Virus record (IMG/VR): IMGVR_UViG_3300025645_000429
Coordinates: 1-24,904 of that record
Source: a virus
Direction: 5' to 3' (one strand)
DNA length: 24,904 nucleotides
Below are positions 7,228 through 16,065 of this stretch, in pieces; positions within the stretch are counted from its first letter, which is position 1, and every line of letters begins with the position of its first letter. The position numbers and the translations under genes are program-made. The notes under the pieces were generated by a model. That model saw only the letters and a list, made by a program, of their open reading frames with translations. It searched no databases and was not told the origin of the DNA.

Positions 7228-8265
7228 TTATAGTATTACGTAGTTAAGTCCAACAGAGAAATCGTGCCATTCCCTGTTCCAATATTTGTTGTATTTTCCC
7301 TCAAGAAATATTCCGAGGCTCTTGTTTAATCTCCAGCCAAAGATAAGGCCTCCAGCGTAATCCACCCACTGCGCCCCGTCCGTTGCTTCGAAATAAGAGT
7401 ATTCGTTGTCAACCCGCAAATGGTAAGGCATTACACCCGCCCAGCTGTGGAACCAGAAGTCCTTAGAATACTTGTAATAGTCGTACCCCACCACCAAAGA
7501 GTGGTTCCATTGGCTCGGAAGCTCAGATCTTTTACGAGAAACGTAGTCATCTAAAACCACAGGTATAACAACCTGCTCCCACACATCGGAACTTTCTGCA
7601 CATATATCGCCATTAGGTTCATAATACACGGAATTCTGGACATCAACTGTATATCCCTCTTGTATAGCCAGGGTAGTATAATGTAAGTTCCCGTTAGAAA
7701 GCATCCACTCCTCCAAAGCATCGTAACCGTAAGGCTCAGATATACGTTGTGCCACCCCTAAGTTAAAGCTAAGGTGATCGTTTACTTTTAGTCTCCCCCT
7801 TTGTGAACCTTCAAAATACTGAACGTCTGCAAACCCGTCCTGCACATATTCTACCTTTGCTATCCAGTTTTTAGCTACGTATCTTAGGAAATGATTTTGA
7901 TCCAGGAAGTTTGTCCCTTGCTGTCTACGCCAGTCCGCCTCGAATAAAAACTCAAAGCCTTTTACTTTACCCACCGTAGCGGCATCGCTATACGATCTTT
8001 CCGTCCCGTTATAGAATGCATTGGCACGGTTCTCATACCCAAATCTAGCTATCTTACGAACCCCAGCCGTAAACGAATAGTCAAACGGGGTCGCAACAAC
8101 ATCTGTTTGGAGACCGCCTGTTACAGAGTATACGTTGTCATCCGCTATGGAGTTCCCACCGCTAAAGGCTGTATAGAACGTAGCGAACTTAAAGGTTTTC
8201 TTTAGGGCTTGTGCGCTTGTGCTAATACACAGCGTAGACAATAGTAAGGCTAATACGTACTTCAT
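7228..8265 (-). CDS. Outer-membrane beta-barrel protein, phage-encoded
   Basis: The 345-aa protein opens with a signal peptide ending STSAQA (residues 1-20). The mature part alternates hydrophobic and polar residues with many Tyr, Trp and Phe, e.g. FEFLFEADWRRQ, HSLVVGYDYYKYS, SLGIFLEGKYNKYW. It ends in a terminal strand with an aromatic/hydrophobic finish (DFSVGLNYVIL), as outer-membrane barrels do for BAM insertion. Its ATG overlaps the stop of the 810-aa T9SS cargo gene by 4 nt (ATGA), so the two are probably translationally coupled. Possible roles are an anchor or partner for that secreted protein, receptor masking, or an outer-membrane lysis factor. It does not show the usual PorP/SprF opening. 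Confidence 0.7.
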   Translation of the reverse strand: MKYVLALLLSTLCISTSAQALKKTFKFATFYTAFSGGNSIADDNVYSVTGGLQTDVVATPFDYSFTAGVRKIARFGYENRANAFYNGTERSYSDAATVGKVKGFEFLFEADWRRQQGTNFLDQNHFLRYVAKNWIAKVEYVQDGFADVQYFEGSQRGRLKVNDHLSFNLGVAQRISEPYGYDALEEWMLSNGNLHYTTLAIQEGYTVDVQNSVYYEPNGDICAESSDVWEQVVIPVVLDDYVSRKRSELPSQWNHSLVVGYDYYKYSKDFWFHSWAGVMPYHLRVDNEYSYFEATDGAQWVDYAGGLIFGWRLNKSLGIFLEGKYNKYWNREWHDFSVGLNYVIL

Positions 8266-10694
8266 ATCTTTACAATCTTCTTATTAATAATCCTACCGTT
8301 ATAGTTTATAACAACCTGATAGACCCCACTAGGAAGCCCGCTCAGGTCAATCCTCTTTTCTTTAGTGCCTGATACTATCAAATGACCTAATGCGTTATAC
8401 ACCTCTGTAAGTACGTCTAGAGAGGTTTGTATGTTAAGTACACTGTTTACTGGATTAGGGTAGACGCTAAGCCCATCATTAACCTGTGAGACCCCCATAG
8501 GCCATCCCTGCTCACAATAACTATATAGATCAACACACGCATCGTCCCAAGCTACCTCACAACAGTACGAGTCTATATCAATAATCCAGGCGTAACACGA
8601 ATCATTTAAGTAGTACGGCTCACCAGGCTCACCAATACATCCCGCATCGTATAAACACAACTCATTATTAGGGGTGTTAGCTAACTCGTTGTAATTCACT
8701 GCAATAGGGTCCGTGCAATCAAGTATTACTTCAATACAACTTTCTATATCCACGTTAGCTTCTGGATCATAATTTAAAGCCAGCTCATCCATACATCCGA
8801 AGACAGCTAACTCGTTACAACTACCGTCGTCAAAGTCAGCCTCATACCCCTGGTTGTAGTATTCTACATAGCCTGGCTGCATACACCCCGCAGAATAATA
8901 GCATTCACTATCATTAGTATTGGCGTCAGCATTGTAGTTCTGAGCCGATTCGTCAGTACAACCATACGTAAATGGCTCACAGTTGTTTCCACAATAAGGT
9001 GCAACGCTGTATGTGTAGGGGAATGGAACCGCATCCCACTGATCAACCTGTAGCAGCGTATCTCCTGTAGGCCCCTCAAGCATAAACCCGCATTGCGCGG
9101 CAGACAACTGAGACTGCGGTGTTGTAAAGAAGTAAAGCCCTATCTCTTCTTCGGAAGAAAGATAGACCTCAAAAGATTGTTCGTCTCCGTCATCAGGACC
9201 CATCTGATACTGAGGTGACACCCAGCCATCTTGATGCACGCCTACCCAACTACCAAACCATCCATCACCTACACCGTCTGTTATCGTAAGCGTATAGAAA
9301 CATGAGTCCACTTGATCCTCGGTGTTGGCTAGTTCGTCGTAGTTAAAGTAATCTTCATCTGTACACCCATAAACCTTCTCGGTTAAACACATAGTAGGTA
9401 TAGAGATTATAGCGTCTGGGTTGTATTCTACATAGTTTTCGTCTGTACATCCGAGCACATCATCTATCTGCTCGCATATTGGTGCGTTGAAACTTTCTGA
9501 TAAACCATAGTTAAAATTAACCATGCTAGGCTCTAATAGAAATAAAGTTTCAGAGCAGGCTGCAACCATTGCTCCACCGTCCTGACCTCCCCATAAAGCT
9601 CCGTTAAGTCCGTCACCGTATGTATCGTTAAGTTCAAATGTTACAGAACTGCCTACTGGTGTGCAAACGTTAGTTGTAATTGGAATGCCTACAGGAGCAT
9701 TAGCATAGTTTCCTACAGGCACTTGGTATATGTATGTACCTAAGCTGTTGTTTATTAAGTTCCAGCTCGTTTCTGCGGGGTAATTGTCTGGGACTATAGT
9801 TACAGAGATTTCAGTAAAGCCAAGTCCACAGTCAGCAGATTCTACAACGTTACATCCTTCGTCAAAGTTAGCCCAGGGATTCCAGTTAGTAGCTTCAGGA
9901 TTTGTACATCCTACTACAGCTCCACACGGCAAGCACGATTCCCAGCAGAACGGGGGTAGCGTAATGTTTCCATCTACGACTAAGGTTCTATTCACATATC
10001 CGTTAGCATCAAATAAAAAGCAAGGGGACTCAGACACACCGACAGGCAACTCTTGTTGTAGCCAGGTATCAGCTGAGAATTTCCACAAGTAAGTACCTTC
10101 GGGTATTATTGCGCTGTATTGCCATTCTCCATCAGTATTATTGTCTGACATAGCCCAGCAGTTACCACACCATCCATTAAACTCACCATTAACCTCAGGT
10201 ATCTCTATTGGTGGATGCGGTCCATTTAGGTCTAATCTAAATGTTACTTCGTATTCACAAACAGGGCTTTCTATTGTTGCTTCAGGATTGAAGTTGTATG
10301 CCTCAGGATCCATACATCCAGCTACAGGCAAAAGGCATTCGTCTAAAGTAAATGCTACAACCGCTTGCACTGAATTGAAGTCATATACATAGTTGCTTAA
10401 TCCGCAATCATTGCTTACTCCAAACCAACCACTACCAAAATCACAGCATATTCCATCACCAAACGAGTCATGTACAACGAGATTATAGAACCCCGCGTCT
10501 AATGGGATAATGTCTTCCTGGTAAACATTAGAGGTATACACAGGGCTAACCGCTACGGTATCCCCATCTGCGTTATATATCTCCCATGATGTTTCACCTG
10601 CGTACTGATCAGGTTGCATTTCCACTTTAACCCAACTGTTTTGAGTAAATACCGTTACTGGTAAAAAGAATAAAAGGAATAATAGTTTCTTCAT
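8262..10694 (-). CDS. Secreted multi-domain protein with T9SS sorting domain and GCxD repeats
   Basis: This 810-aa protein starts with a signal peptide (residues 1-18, ending VFTQ). It then has a module with SFGDGICCDFGSGW (about 20-120), a CBM48/E-set-like domain (about 150-245, EFNGWCGNCW, YLWKFSADTW), a second DNYPAETSW/DTYGDG module (about 295-405) and a third VGDGWFGSW module (about 465-570). Eight disulfide-type repeats of the form GCxDxxxxNYxxxA...C start near residues 127, 262, 415, 443, 578, 603, 633 and 659. A CC-x4-WDDAC motif lies at 711-720. Residues 742-810 form a T9SS type A sorting domain: YPNPVNSVLNI, then YNALGHLIVSG, LPSGVYQVVI and the basic end KKIVKI. The family logic predicts Sec export, then host T9SS secretion to the cell surface. 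It is the first gene of the exported cluster. Confidence 0.85.
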   Translation of the reverse strand: MKKLLFLLFFLPVTVFTQNSWVKVEMQPDQYAGETSWEIYNADGDTVAVSPVYTSNVYQEDIIPLDAGFYNLVVHDSFGDGICCDFGSGWFGVSNDCGLSNYVYDFNSVQAVVAFTLDECLLPVAGCMDPEAYNFNPEATIESPVCEYEVTFRLDLNGPHPPIEIPEVNGEFNGWCGNCWAMSDNNTDGEWQYSAIIPEGTYLWKFSADTWLQQELPVGVSESPCFLFDANGYVNRTLVVDGNITLPPFCWESCLPCGAVVGCTNPEATNWNPWANFDEGCNVVESADCGLGFTEISVTIVPDNYPAETSWNLINNSLGTYIYQVPVGNYANAPVGIPITTNVCTPVGSSVTFELNDTYGDGLNGALWGGQDGGAMVAACSETLFLLEPSMVNFNYGLSESFNAPICEQIDDVLGCTDENYVEYNPDAIISIPTMCLTEKVYGCTDEDYFNYDELANTEDQVDSCFYTLTITDGVGDGWFGSWVGVHQDGWVSPQYQMGPDDGDEQSFEVYLSSEEEIGLYFFTTPQSQLSAAQCGFMLEGPTGDTLLQVDQWDAVPFPYTYSVAPYCGNNCEPFTYGCTDESAQNYNADANTNDSECYYSAGCMQPGYVEYYNQGYEADFDDGSCNELAVFGCMDELALNYDPEANVDIESCIEVILDCTDPIAVNYNELANTPNNELCLYDAGCIGEPGEPYYLNDSCYAWIIDIDSYCCEVAWDDACVDLYSYCEQGWPMGVSQVNDGLSVYPNPVNSVLNIQTSLDVLTEVYNALGHLIVSGTKEKRIDLSGLPSGVYQVVINYNGRIINKKIVKI

Positions 10695-10710
10695 ATTTAC
10701 TGTTATGCTT

Positions 10711-10884
10711 TTAAGTTACTGTAACGTTTATTGTTTCAGCTGCGTTTTCATTTATAGTAGGGCTAGGAGCTACAGGTGAGGTGTACGTAATTAAAGTTGA
10801 ACTGGAGGTAAAACCAACCGACTTCCCGTCATTTGTCGTAGCCGTTATGCTGTTTCCTGCTGATATAGTAACCGCCAAACTCAT
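10711..10884 (-). CDS. Small beta-rich hypothetical protein, 57 aa
   Basis: The frame starts at ATG 10884, just after the stop of the 133-aa gene (TAAAGGATGAG, so an AGG lies at the junction), and ends 16 nt before the 810-aa gene. It begins MSLAVTISAGNSITATTNDG and is almost entirely Thr/Ser/Val/Ile/Ala with beta patterning. There is no signal peptide or cysteine. It may be a small virion or fibre-associated protein. The contiguous spacing supports it as a real gene, though nothing identifies its function. Confidence 0.6.
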   Translation of the reverse strand: MSLAVTISAGNSITATTNDGKSVGFTSSSTLITYTSPVAPSPTINENAAETINVTVT

Positions 10885-10887
10885 CCT

Positions 10888-11289
10888 TTAAGAATGTTTA
10901 GACACATCGTCATTAACTACAAAAGACCCGTGTAAGATAGTTGTGTGCGTATCCCCAACCATGTATTGTAAATCATACTTGTATGCTCCCGCTGGAACGG
11001 TCTTCATCGTAGTCGCTGTTGCTGAAATAGTTACATTACCTACGTCATCTGTTACAAAAGTCTCAAAAGAAGCGTCGCCAGTCGGGGCCGAGGTGGTGCT
11101 CCCTATAACAGGTGCGGTTGCGGTTCTGGAAGTGCTCCATACCTCCATAAGGAAAGTATATGAGGAGGTAGCTAAAGTAATCACCGTTCCCGTGGAGTCT
11201 TTTAATGTTACCGTAAGAGAAAACGTATCACCTTTACGGCACGTTATATCTAACCTCTCTGATACGTCTAAATTAACTTTACTAGCCAT
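10888..11289 (-). CDS. Beta-sandwich late protein, BppU-N-like
   Basis: The 133-aa protein reads DVSERLDITCRKGDTFSLTV near the N-terminus, followed by TLKDSTGTVITLATSSYTF and a C-terminal VPAGAYKYDLQYMVGD. A run of the type 'rkGDtf.l.v.l.d..g.p.dLtg.. ' ending in 'aG.Y.YDlq' is characteristic of baseplate or upper-fibre N-terminal domains (BppU/DUF2479-like) that tether fibres to a tail. I make that match from memory and it needs a profile search. It is 2 nt after the portal gene and 3 nt before the 57-aa gene. Confidence 0.6.
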   Translation of the reverse strand: MASKVNLDVSERLDITCRKGDTFSLTVTLKDSTGTVITLATSSYTFLMEVWSTSRTATAPVIGSTTSAPTGDASFETFVTDDVGNVTISATATTMKTVPAGAYKYDLQYMVGDTHTTILHGSFVVNDDVSKHS

Positions 11290-11291
11290 AA

Positions 11292-13709
11292 TTATTGATT
11301 AAGCGTTGTATTCATTACCTCTTGATTGTTTGGACTTTCAGCTGGGGGTTGAGGAGTTGTTTTTCTCTTCTCTTCACCCTGCTTAACAATCCTATCGTCT
11401 TTACGGTTTTCTTTAAAAACCTCTATCTTTTCTTTAAACTCTTGATCGTCAGTCTTAAACCCTAGAGTAGCCTGAGCTTTAATAACCTCTATCTCCTTGT
11501 GCAACTCATGCAGGGCTTGAGCTACTTGTATTTCGGCTTGGGCTTTTATCTGTATTCTCTGAGCATCAAGCTGGGCTTCCATCTGCATCTCTTGCTGCTT
11601 GGCTTGTGACGCCGCCTGTGACGCCGCCTGAGCCTGCTCCGACTGCATTTGAGAGTTCTGCTGGGCAATAGCTTGCTGAGACTTTTGTCTTTTTTTGCGT
11701 TTAACCATAAGGAGTCTTTCCGCTTGGTTCACATCTTTCATCGACCTAACCATCATAGCATCCTCAAGATCAATTTCTTTTTGGCCTAACGCTATTTGTA
11801 AACTTTGTTCTAAGTACTGCTTGTCCGAGCTTTCCATTTCTTTCTGGACCTGGACGCCAAAATTATACATCGGTAGATCACCAAAAGAAGCCAAAACCTT
11901 CATGTTTTCAGACCCCACAGCATTTTCATATATATTCCGTAAAGCCGACTTTTCTGGTATTATCTGCAAACACTTGACTATATCCTCACAAACCTTTTTG
12001 TAAAGGATCATAGAAGCATTAGTTATATCATATATAGCATTGTTACCAGCAGCAATCGCTTGTTCTCTTACACCAACCAAAGCGTCACCTTTAGGGGAGG
12101 AAGCATCCATAGCTTCGTTTATCCCAGTCGTATCACGAATTAATTTTAAGTAATGATTGTACAGACCTATAAGCTCATTGATATTCCTTATGCTGTTTCC
12201 AATCTCCCTAATAGGAGGATTTTGATGACCGCCTTCTGGGTTTTTACTCCTATAGTAGAATACACCCGTCTGCTCGTATATATCGTGAAGATCTAACGGT
12301 TGTAGCTCACCCCCTTTACCTATCTCAACCCCCTCTAAACCCTCCACGTCTATAATCAATCCATCTGGCTTTGCCTTTGCTATAGCTTGCTGAATCTTTA
12401 GGTGAGTAACCTGTAGCATATCCGCAAAACCTACACAGCTGTCAACCATAGACTTAGGCATCATTCGGCTTATGTTCGTAGCTACAACAGAGTATGACAA
12501 AGTGGCTTTACTTATGTCGTGTATGTTTTTTGGTACATTTGTCTTCTGACCGTAATTTATAATGTAATCCGTACCTAATATGTACTTACCTGAGTACACC
12601 GTTGTAACCTCCATTTTATGTGGGGTGCGATCAAACACGCTGCCTGGACGTTCTTTATACGAGTGACCCTGATAGAAAAAATTTGTATTTCCGTGTCTAT
12701 TATCCTTCTCCTCGAAGTACATACAGTCAACTGAAAGGAATTCAAAGTCTAAAACCTCTACCGTATGCTCGTCATACCCATAGACCGATTTCTTAGAAGA
12801 AGCGTCATAGTGAGAAGAGTATGGGGACATACTATTACCGCTAGATTTCCTTGCTACTTTTTCAAAGTCCTCTTCTGTAAGCTCGTCCCCCGCTAATCTT
12901 TTTAACTCCTGTATAGGTATTGTTTTTATACTACCCCCATATACAAGATCGTCAAAGCTAGGGTCCTCAGTATAACTATGTATAAACTTAGCTGGATCTA
13001 CGTATTCTGTTCTTATACCGTAGTTAGGATCGTTAGTTCTGTGGACAACAGCCATCCCTAAAGCGGCCAGATCATTAACGCAACGCCTAAACACATTGTC
13101 ATTAAAGTTATTCCACGAAAGCGTAATGTTTGTAGCTATCTGAGCAGCTATCTCCGCGTCTGTTTTTATATTTGTGTCTAAGAAAATTTCAGCCTCATCT
13201 AAACTGTCGGGTAAAGCTTCAGGGTCTTTATCTAAGACCAACCCACCAGTATCCTGCTTAAGCTTAGTAAGCTCAGCTTTCATTTGGACCTGCATTCGTA
13301 AGCGGTTCTTCTCCTTATTCTTCTCTGAAGAAGACAAAGGGTCTACGGCCTCTAAGTTAGGGTAGGGGTCTCTTGATAGAATCTTGTTTACTACTATCCT
13401 TACAAATTTTGGAAGAATAGGTACAGGGGTGTAGTCTAGGTTTAGCAAGCTGCCGTCCCCAGAATTAGGGTCTAAAGAGTTTAAGAGCCTTTTGTATATC
13501 GTTGTGTTTTGAACGCCTTGAGCGTAGTCACGGTTCCTTTCAAAGGTTTTGCTTCTTTTCTTTTGAAGAGCATTTTCTTCGTTTGTTGAGTTCCACTGAC
13601 TCTCTATAGCTTTTGCATATTTTAGGCCATAGGCTTTATTATCTTTTAAATCCTTGGGCGCTAGAGGGTCTGGAAACTTACCAGTACGATTGCTTGAATT
13701 GCTGATCAT
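11292..13709 (-). CDS. Portal protein with long Gln/Ala-rich coiled-coil tail
   Basis: The 805-aa protein directly follows TerL and begins MISNSSNRTGKFPDPLAPKD. Features fitting a portal are the early segment FVRIVVNKILSRDPYPNLEA, the wing/stem region with DTTGINEAMDASSPKG (the typical portal segment 'I.r.tGi.....g'), and preceding QQAIAKAKPDGLIIDVEG. From about residue 665 to 760 it becomes a Gln/Ala-rich coiled coil (SQQAIAQQNSQMQSEQAQ and onward), then a disordered end. Long Q/A-rich tails are seen in portals of large Bacteroidota podophages. The portal forms the dodecameric DNA gate at the capsid vertex and docks the terminase. A dedicated promoter box lies about 27 nt before its start. 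Confidence 0.85.
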   Translation of the reverse strand: MISNSSNRTGKFPDPLAPKDLKDNKAYGLKYAKAIESQWNSTNEENALQKKRSKTFERNRDYAQGVQNTTIYKRLLNSLDPNSGDGSLLNLDYTPVPILPKFVRIVVNKILSRDPYPNLEAVDPLSSSEKNKEKNRLRMQVQMKAELTKLKQDTGGLVLDKDPEALPDSLDEAEIFLDTNIKTDAEIAAQIATNITLSWNNFNDNVFRRCVNDLAALGMAVVHRTNDPNYGIRTEYVDPAKFIHSYTEDPSFDDLVYGGSIKTIPIQELKRLAGDELTEEDFEKVARKSSGNSMSPYSSHYDASSKKSVYGYDEHTVEVLDFEFLSVDCMYFEEKDNRHGNTNFFYQGHSYKERPGSVFDRTPHKMEVTTVYSGKYILGTDYIINYGQKTNVPKNIHDISKATLSYSVVATNISRMMPKSMVDSCVGFADMLQVTHLKIQQAIAKAKPDGLIIDVEGLEGVEIGKGGELQPLDLHDIYEQTGVFYYRSKNPEGGHQNPPIREIGNSIRNINELIGLYNHYLKLIRDTTGINEAMDASSPKGDALVGVREQAIAAGNNAIYDITNASMILYKKVCEDIVKCLQIIPEKSALRNIYENAVGSENMKVLASFGDLPMYNFGVQVQKEMESSDKQYLEQSLQIALGQKEIDLEDAMMVRSMKDVNQAERLLMVKRKKRQKSQQAIAQQNSQMQSEQAQAASQAASQAKQQEMQMEAQLDAQRIQIKAQAEIQVAQALHELHKEIEVIKAQATLGFKTDDQEFKEKIEVFKENRKDDRIVKQGEEKRKTTPQPPAESPNNQEVMNTTLNQ

Positions 13710-13735
13710 TATAAAATAAGTATAATTACTTTATG

Positions 13736-13743
13736 CAAATATA
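13736..13743 (-). promoter_or_regulatory. Late promoter -7 box (TATATTTG) before portal
   Basis: The 39-nt gap between TerL and portal contains CTATATTTGCATA on the minus strand, identical over 13 nt to the box before the beta-sandwich array. Predicted transcription starts about 20 nt before the portal ATG. It would let portal and downstream genes be expressed independently of the terminase. Confidence 0.55.
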
Positions 13744-13748
13744 GTGAA

Positions 13749-15869
13749 TCATCCTAAGACATTATATTTCCTAAAAAACTTCTTTTCTGAAAAACTAGCT
13801 CTGGCTTTAGGCTTAGATTTTTGAGCCGCTAAAAGAGCTAAACCAGAACTTATAGTAAGGTCAAATTTTGTTCTGTCATCTATTTTAAACCCTATCCAAT
13901 CTTCTAAAGTCTTGTTAAAATACATACGCCCGTGTTCACCAGAATCTTCATTAACACCAATGTGGTCATGGATGTAAGCCTCTATTGCGTGGGCGTGAGA
14001 CTGTATAACATCTTGAGAGTTAGAAGGGACCCCTTTTGTCTTAACCTTCATTTTAGCGTTGGGAACCCTTAAATGTTCTGGTCTATCCATTAGGTAGCCA
14101 TCATAACCCCTTGTCTCAAAGTGTCTTGCTATACCATACTTATTGTTCTCAATTAATATAGGGTAACCATAAAAAACAGCGGCCATAAGGACGTCTTCGT
14201 AAAATATCTTAGCCAGAGGAGGCCTAGAGGCATATTCCAAAACAAACGTGTTAGAAGGATACTCCATGTTAAACTTATTATAAAGATGTAAAGCTCCTTT
14301 TGACCCCCGCCCATCTACCGTTGCATCTAGGTCATAAGAGTCAACGCCCCCGCATCCTATATGATCGTTTGGGGCTACTCTTTTCCCTCGGTTAGATCTT
14401 TTCTGGTTTCTTACTTCTTCGGGCGGGATCCAAGCCACTCTAAATCTACCTTCCGCGTTAGGGGAAAAAACAACCTCTGTATCTGCCACCCCATCCCTCC
14501 AGATAAAATTACCTCGAACTACAGGGTTCGGAAAAAGCTCATCGTTGTATTGTATCTGAGCGTATATCTTCCCGATGTTAAACAAACTACCCTCAATACT
14601 ATCTCTAAAGGCTTCATCCTCGGTAAAAGGGAACTGCCTCACAACCTCATTTAATTCCGATGCGTCGTCTTTCAGAGACTCTCTTTCGTTTTTCAAGTAT
14701 GTTTTTGACCCTATGGTTATGGGGTCCCCATCTATTCCTGGAACGGATTCTGGTGGATCTTGAATAACGGGCTGACCATAAATATCAAAAAAACCCTCTA
14801 GAGAATTGTACGCTGGGATAAAAAGCCTATAAAGACCTGTTCTCGTCCTACCGTTTGCGTTCCTCTCCAAAGGACTCGAATCCATCCATAGGTCTTTGTA
14901 TTGGCTTCCGCCTTTGTCCATTGGATTTACGGTGCTTCCCACCAGCGCTTTCCCCACGATTTTTCTTCCGACGATCAAACACGTCCTCTGAATCCTCCAA
15001 GCGTCCCTTATGTCTGTAGGTCTTTCCCATTTTCCTGCTTCGTCTAAATACAATAAATGGAGTTTCTCCCCATCGTATGCGTTATTAGTAGTGTTCTTCC
15101 AATTTATAACGGTGTTAAGAGCTTCCCCCATTTGAGAGGTTTTGTTCTTTTTTGTAATTCTTTTTGATGGCTCTCTAAAAGCCAGCTCCATACGTGGGTT
15201 GGTGGTACCGTCCTGTATGGGTTTAAAGAAGAAAGGGTAGTTTCTAAACATAAAAACCACCTTCTTCATAAAGATGTTTTCTTGGGCGTCTTTTCCTGTC
15301 TTAGACTGTATCCCCATAAGTTTATCTTTAACCTGTGTACCTTCATCGACAAGTACAGCAGAGCATATATTGGTATACCCAGAACGACGGCACTTAGTAT
15401 AAAGCTGACCAATACAACGAGGATCAGCCTCGCAAGCAGCCATATGTAAAAATATCTCACGTTGAAAATTTAAAAAGTAAGGGTAACCAACATCTAACTT
15501 CGTCCATTGAAGCATCATATAATGCCTCCCCGTAATATATGTAGGTGTACCGTTGTTATAAAACCAAAAACCTTCACGCCTACGTTTAAACTCCTCTTCG
15601 ACATATGGGCGAAACTTTTCTCTGAATTCCCGCGGCATTTCCGACCACTCATCCATAGAACGAATACGAGACAGTTCCTTGGGCATAGATACCCTTTTCC
15701 ACAGCTGCAGATCGTTTGGTTCTTTATATCCGAAAATGTCTTTCTTCGGCGGCCTTTTAGGAAGGCAAATGAGTAGCCCACCGAGGTCGATAAGCTCACC
15801 TTCCGTACCGTTGGGGCAAATCTTAACAGCGGGTTCTTCATATTCCTTTACGTCAAGTAAAGAAGACAT
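13749..15869 (-). CDS. terL: Terminase large subunit (packaging ATPase/nuclease)
   Basis: The 706-aa protein powers DNA translocation into the capsid and cuts the concatemer. Visible motifs are a Walker-A-like loop at residues 159-167 (KCRRSGYTN, lacking the usual GKS/T), Walker B at 271-278 (HLLYLDEAG with D276/E277), coupling motif GSTVN at 311-315, and a RuvC-type nuclease beginning GCGGVDSYDLDA (D510). Further acids follow at IEN (about 574) and KFDLTISSGLALL (D670). The length is at the long end for TerL but usual for crAss-like and related Bacteroidota phages. The start overlaps the upstream stop by one base (TAATG). The N-terminal 100 residues are an extension ahead of the ATPase core. 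Confidence 0.9.
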   Translation of the reverse strand: MSSLLDVKEYEEPAVKICPNGTEGELIDLGGLLICLPKRPPKKDIFGYKEPNDLQLWKRVSMPKELSRIRSMDEWSEMPREFREKFRPYVEEEFKRRREGFWFYNNGTPTYITGRHYMMLQWTKLDVGYPYFLNFQREIFLHMAACEADPRCIGQLYTKCRRSGYTNICSAVLVDEGTQVKDKLMGIQSKTGKDAQENIFMKKVVFMFRNYPFFFKPIQDGTTNPRMELAFREPSKRITKKNKTSQMGEALNTVINWKNTTNNAYDGEKLHLLYLDEAGKWERPTDIRDAWRIQRTCLIVGRKIVGKALVGSTVNPMDKGGSQYKDLWMDSSPLERNANGRTRTGLYRLFIPAYNSLEGFFDIYGQPVIQDPPESVPGIDGDPITIGSKTYLKNERESLKDDASELNEVVRQFPFTEDEAFRDSIEGSLFNIGKIYAQIQYNDELFPNPVVRGNFIWRDGVADTEVVFSPNAEGRFRVAWIPPEEVRNQKRSNRGKRVAPNDHIGCGGVDSYDLDATVDGRGSKGALHLYNKFNMEYPSNTFVLEYASRPPLAKIFYEDVLMAAVFYGYPILIENNKYGIARHFETRGYDGYLMDRPEHLRVPNAKMKVKTKGVPSNSQDVIQSHAHAIEAYIHDHIGVNEDSGEHGRMYFNKTLEDWIGFKIDDRTKFDLTISSGLALLAAQKSKPKARASFSEKKFFRKYNVLG

Positions 15870-16054
15870 TAATAGCTGCTGCCGTTCCTATTCATCCTCC
15901 CAAGGGAAGGGAATCCTGTTTTAGGGTTAGCAGGATCCATAGCTTGTCCACAAGGACATTGAGCAGAGCTTACTACCTCCCCGTCTTTTACCGATATTGT
16001 TACCTCGCTTATCTCTTCTTCGTGATCTAAGCAGTTGCATATATACTTTGACAT
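15869..16054 (-). CDS. Small zinc-binding protein upstream of TerL
   Basis: The 61-aa product begins MSKYICNCLDHEEEISEVTI and has a second cysteine pair in SSAQCPCGQAMDP, giving a C-x-C...C-x-C arrangement typical of a small zinc ribbon. It overlaps the TerL start by one base. A tiny metal-binding protein coupled to TerL could aid packaging or transcription regulation, but the role is not known. The C-terminal 20 residues look disordered. Confidence 0.7.
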   Translation of the reverse strand: MSKYICNCLDHEEEISEVTISVKDGEVVSSAQCPCGQAMDPANPKTGFPSLGRMNRNGSSY

Positions 16055-16065
16055 TTTATTAAATT

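Noticed and set aside
14848-15460. Additional minus-strand ORFs (60 and 64 codons) inside terL
   Set aside because: They are out-of-frame shadows of a long gene with intact motifs and have no independent start signals.
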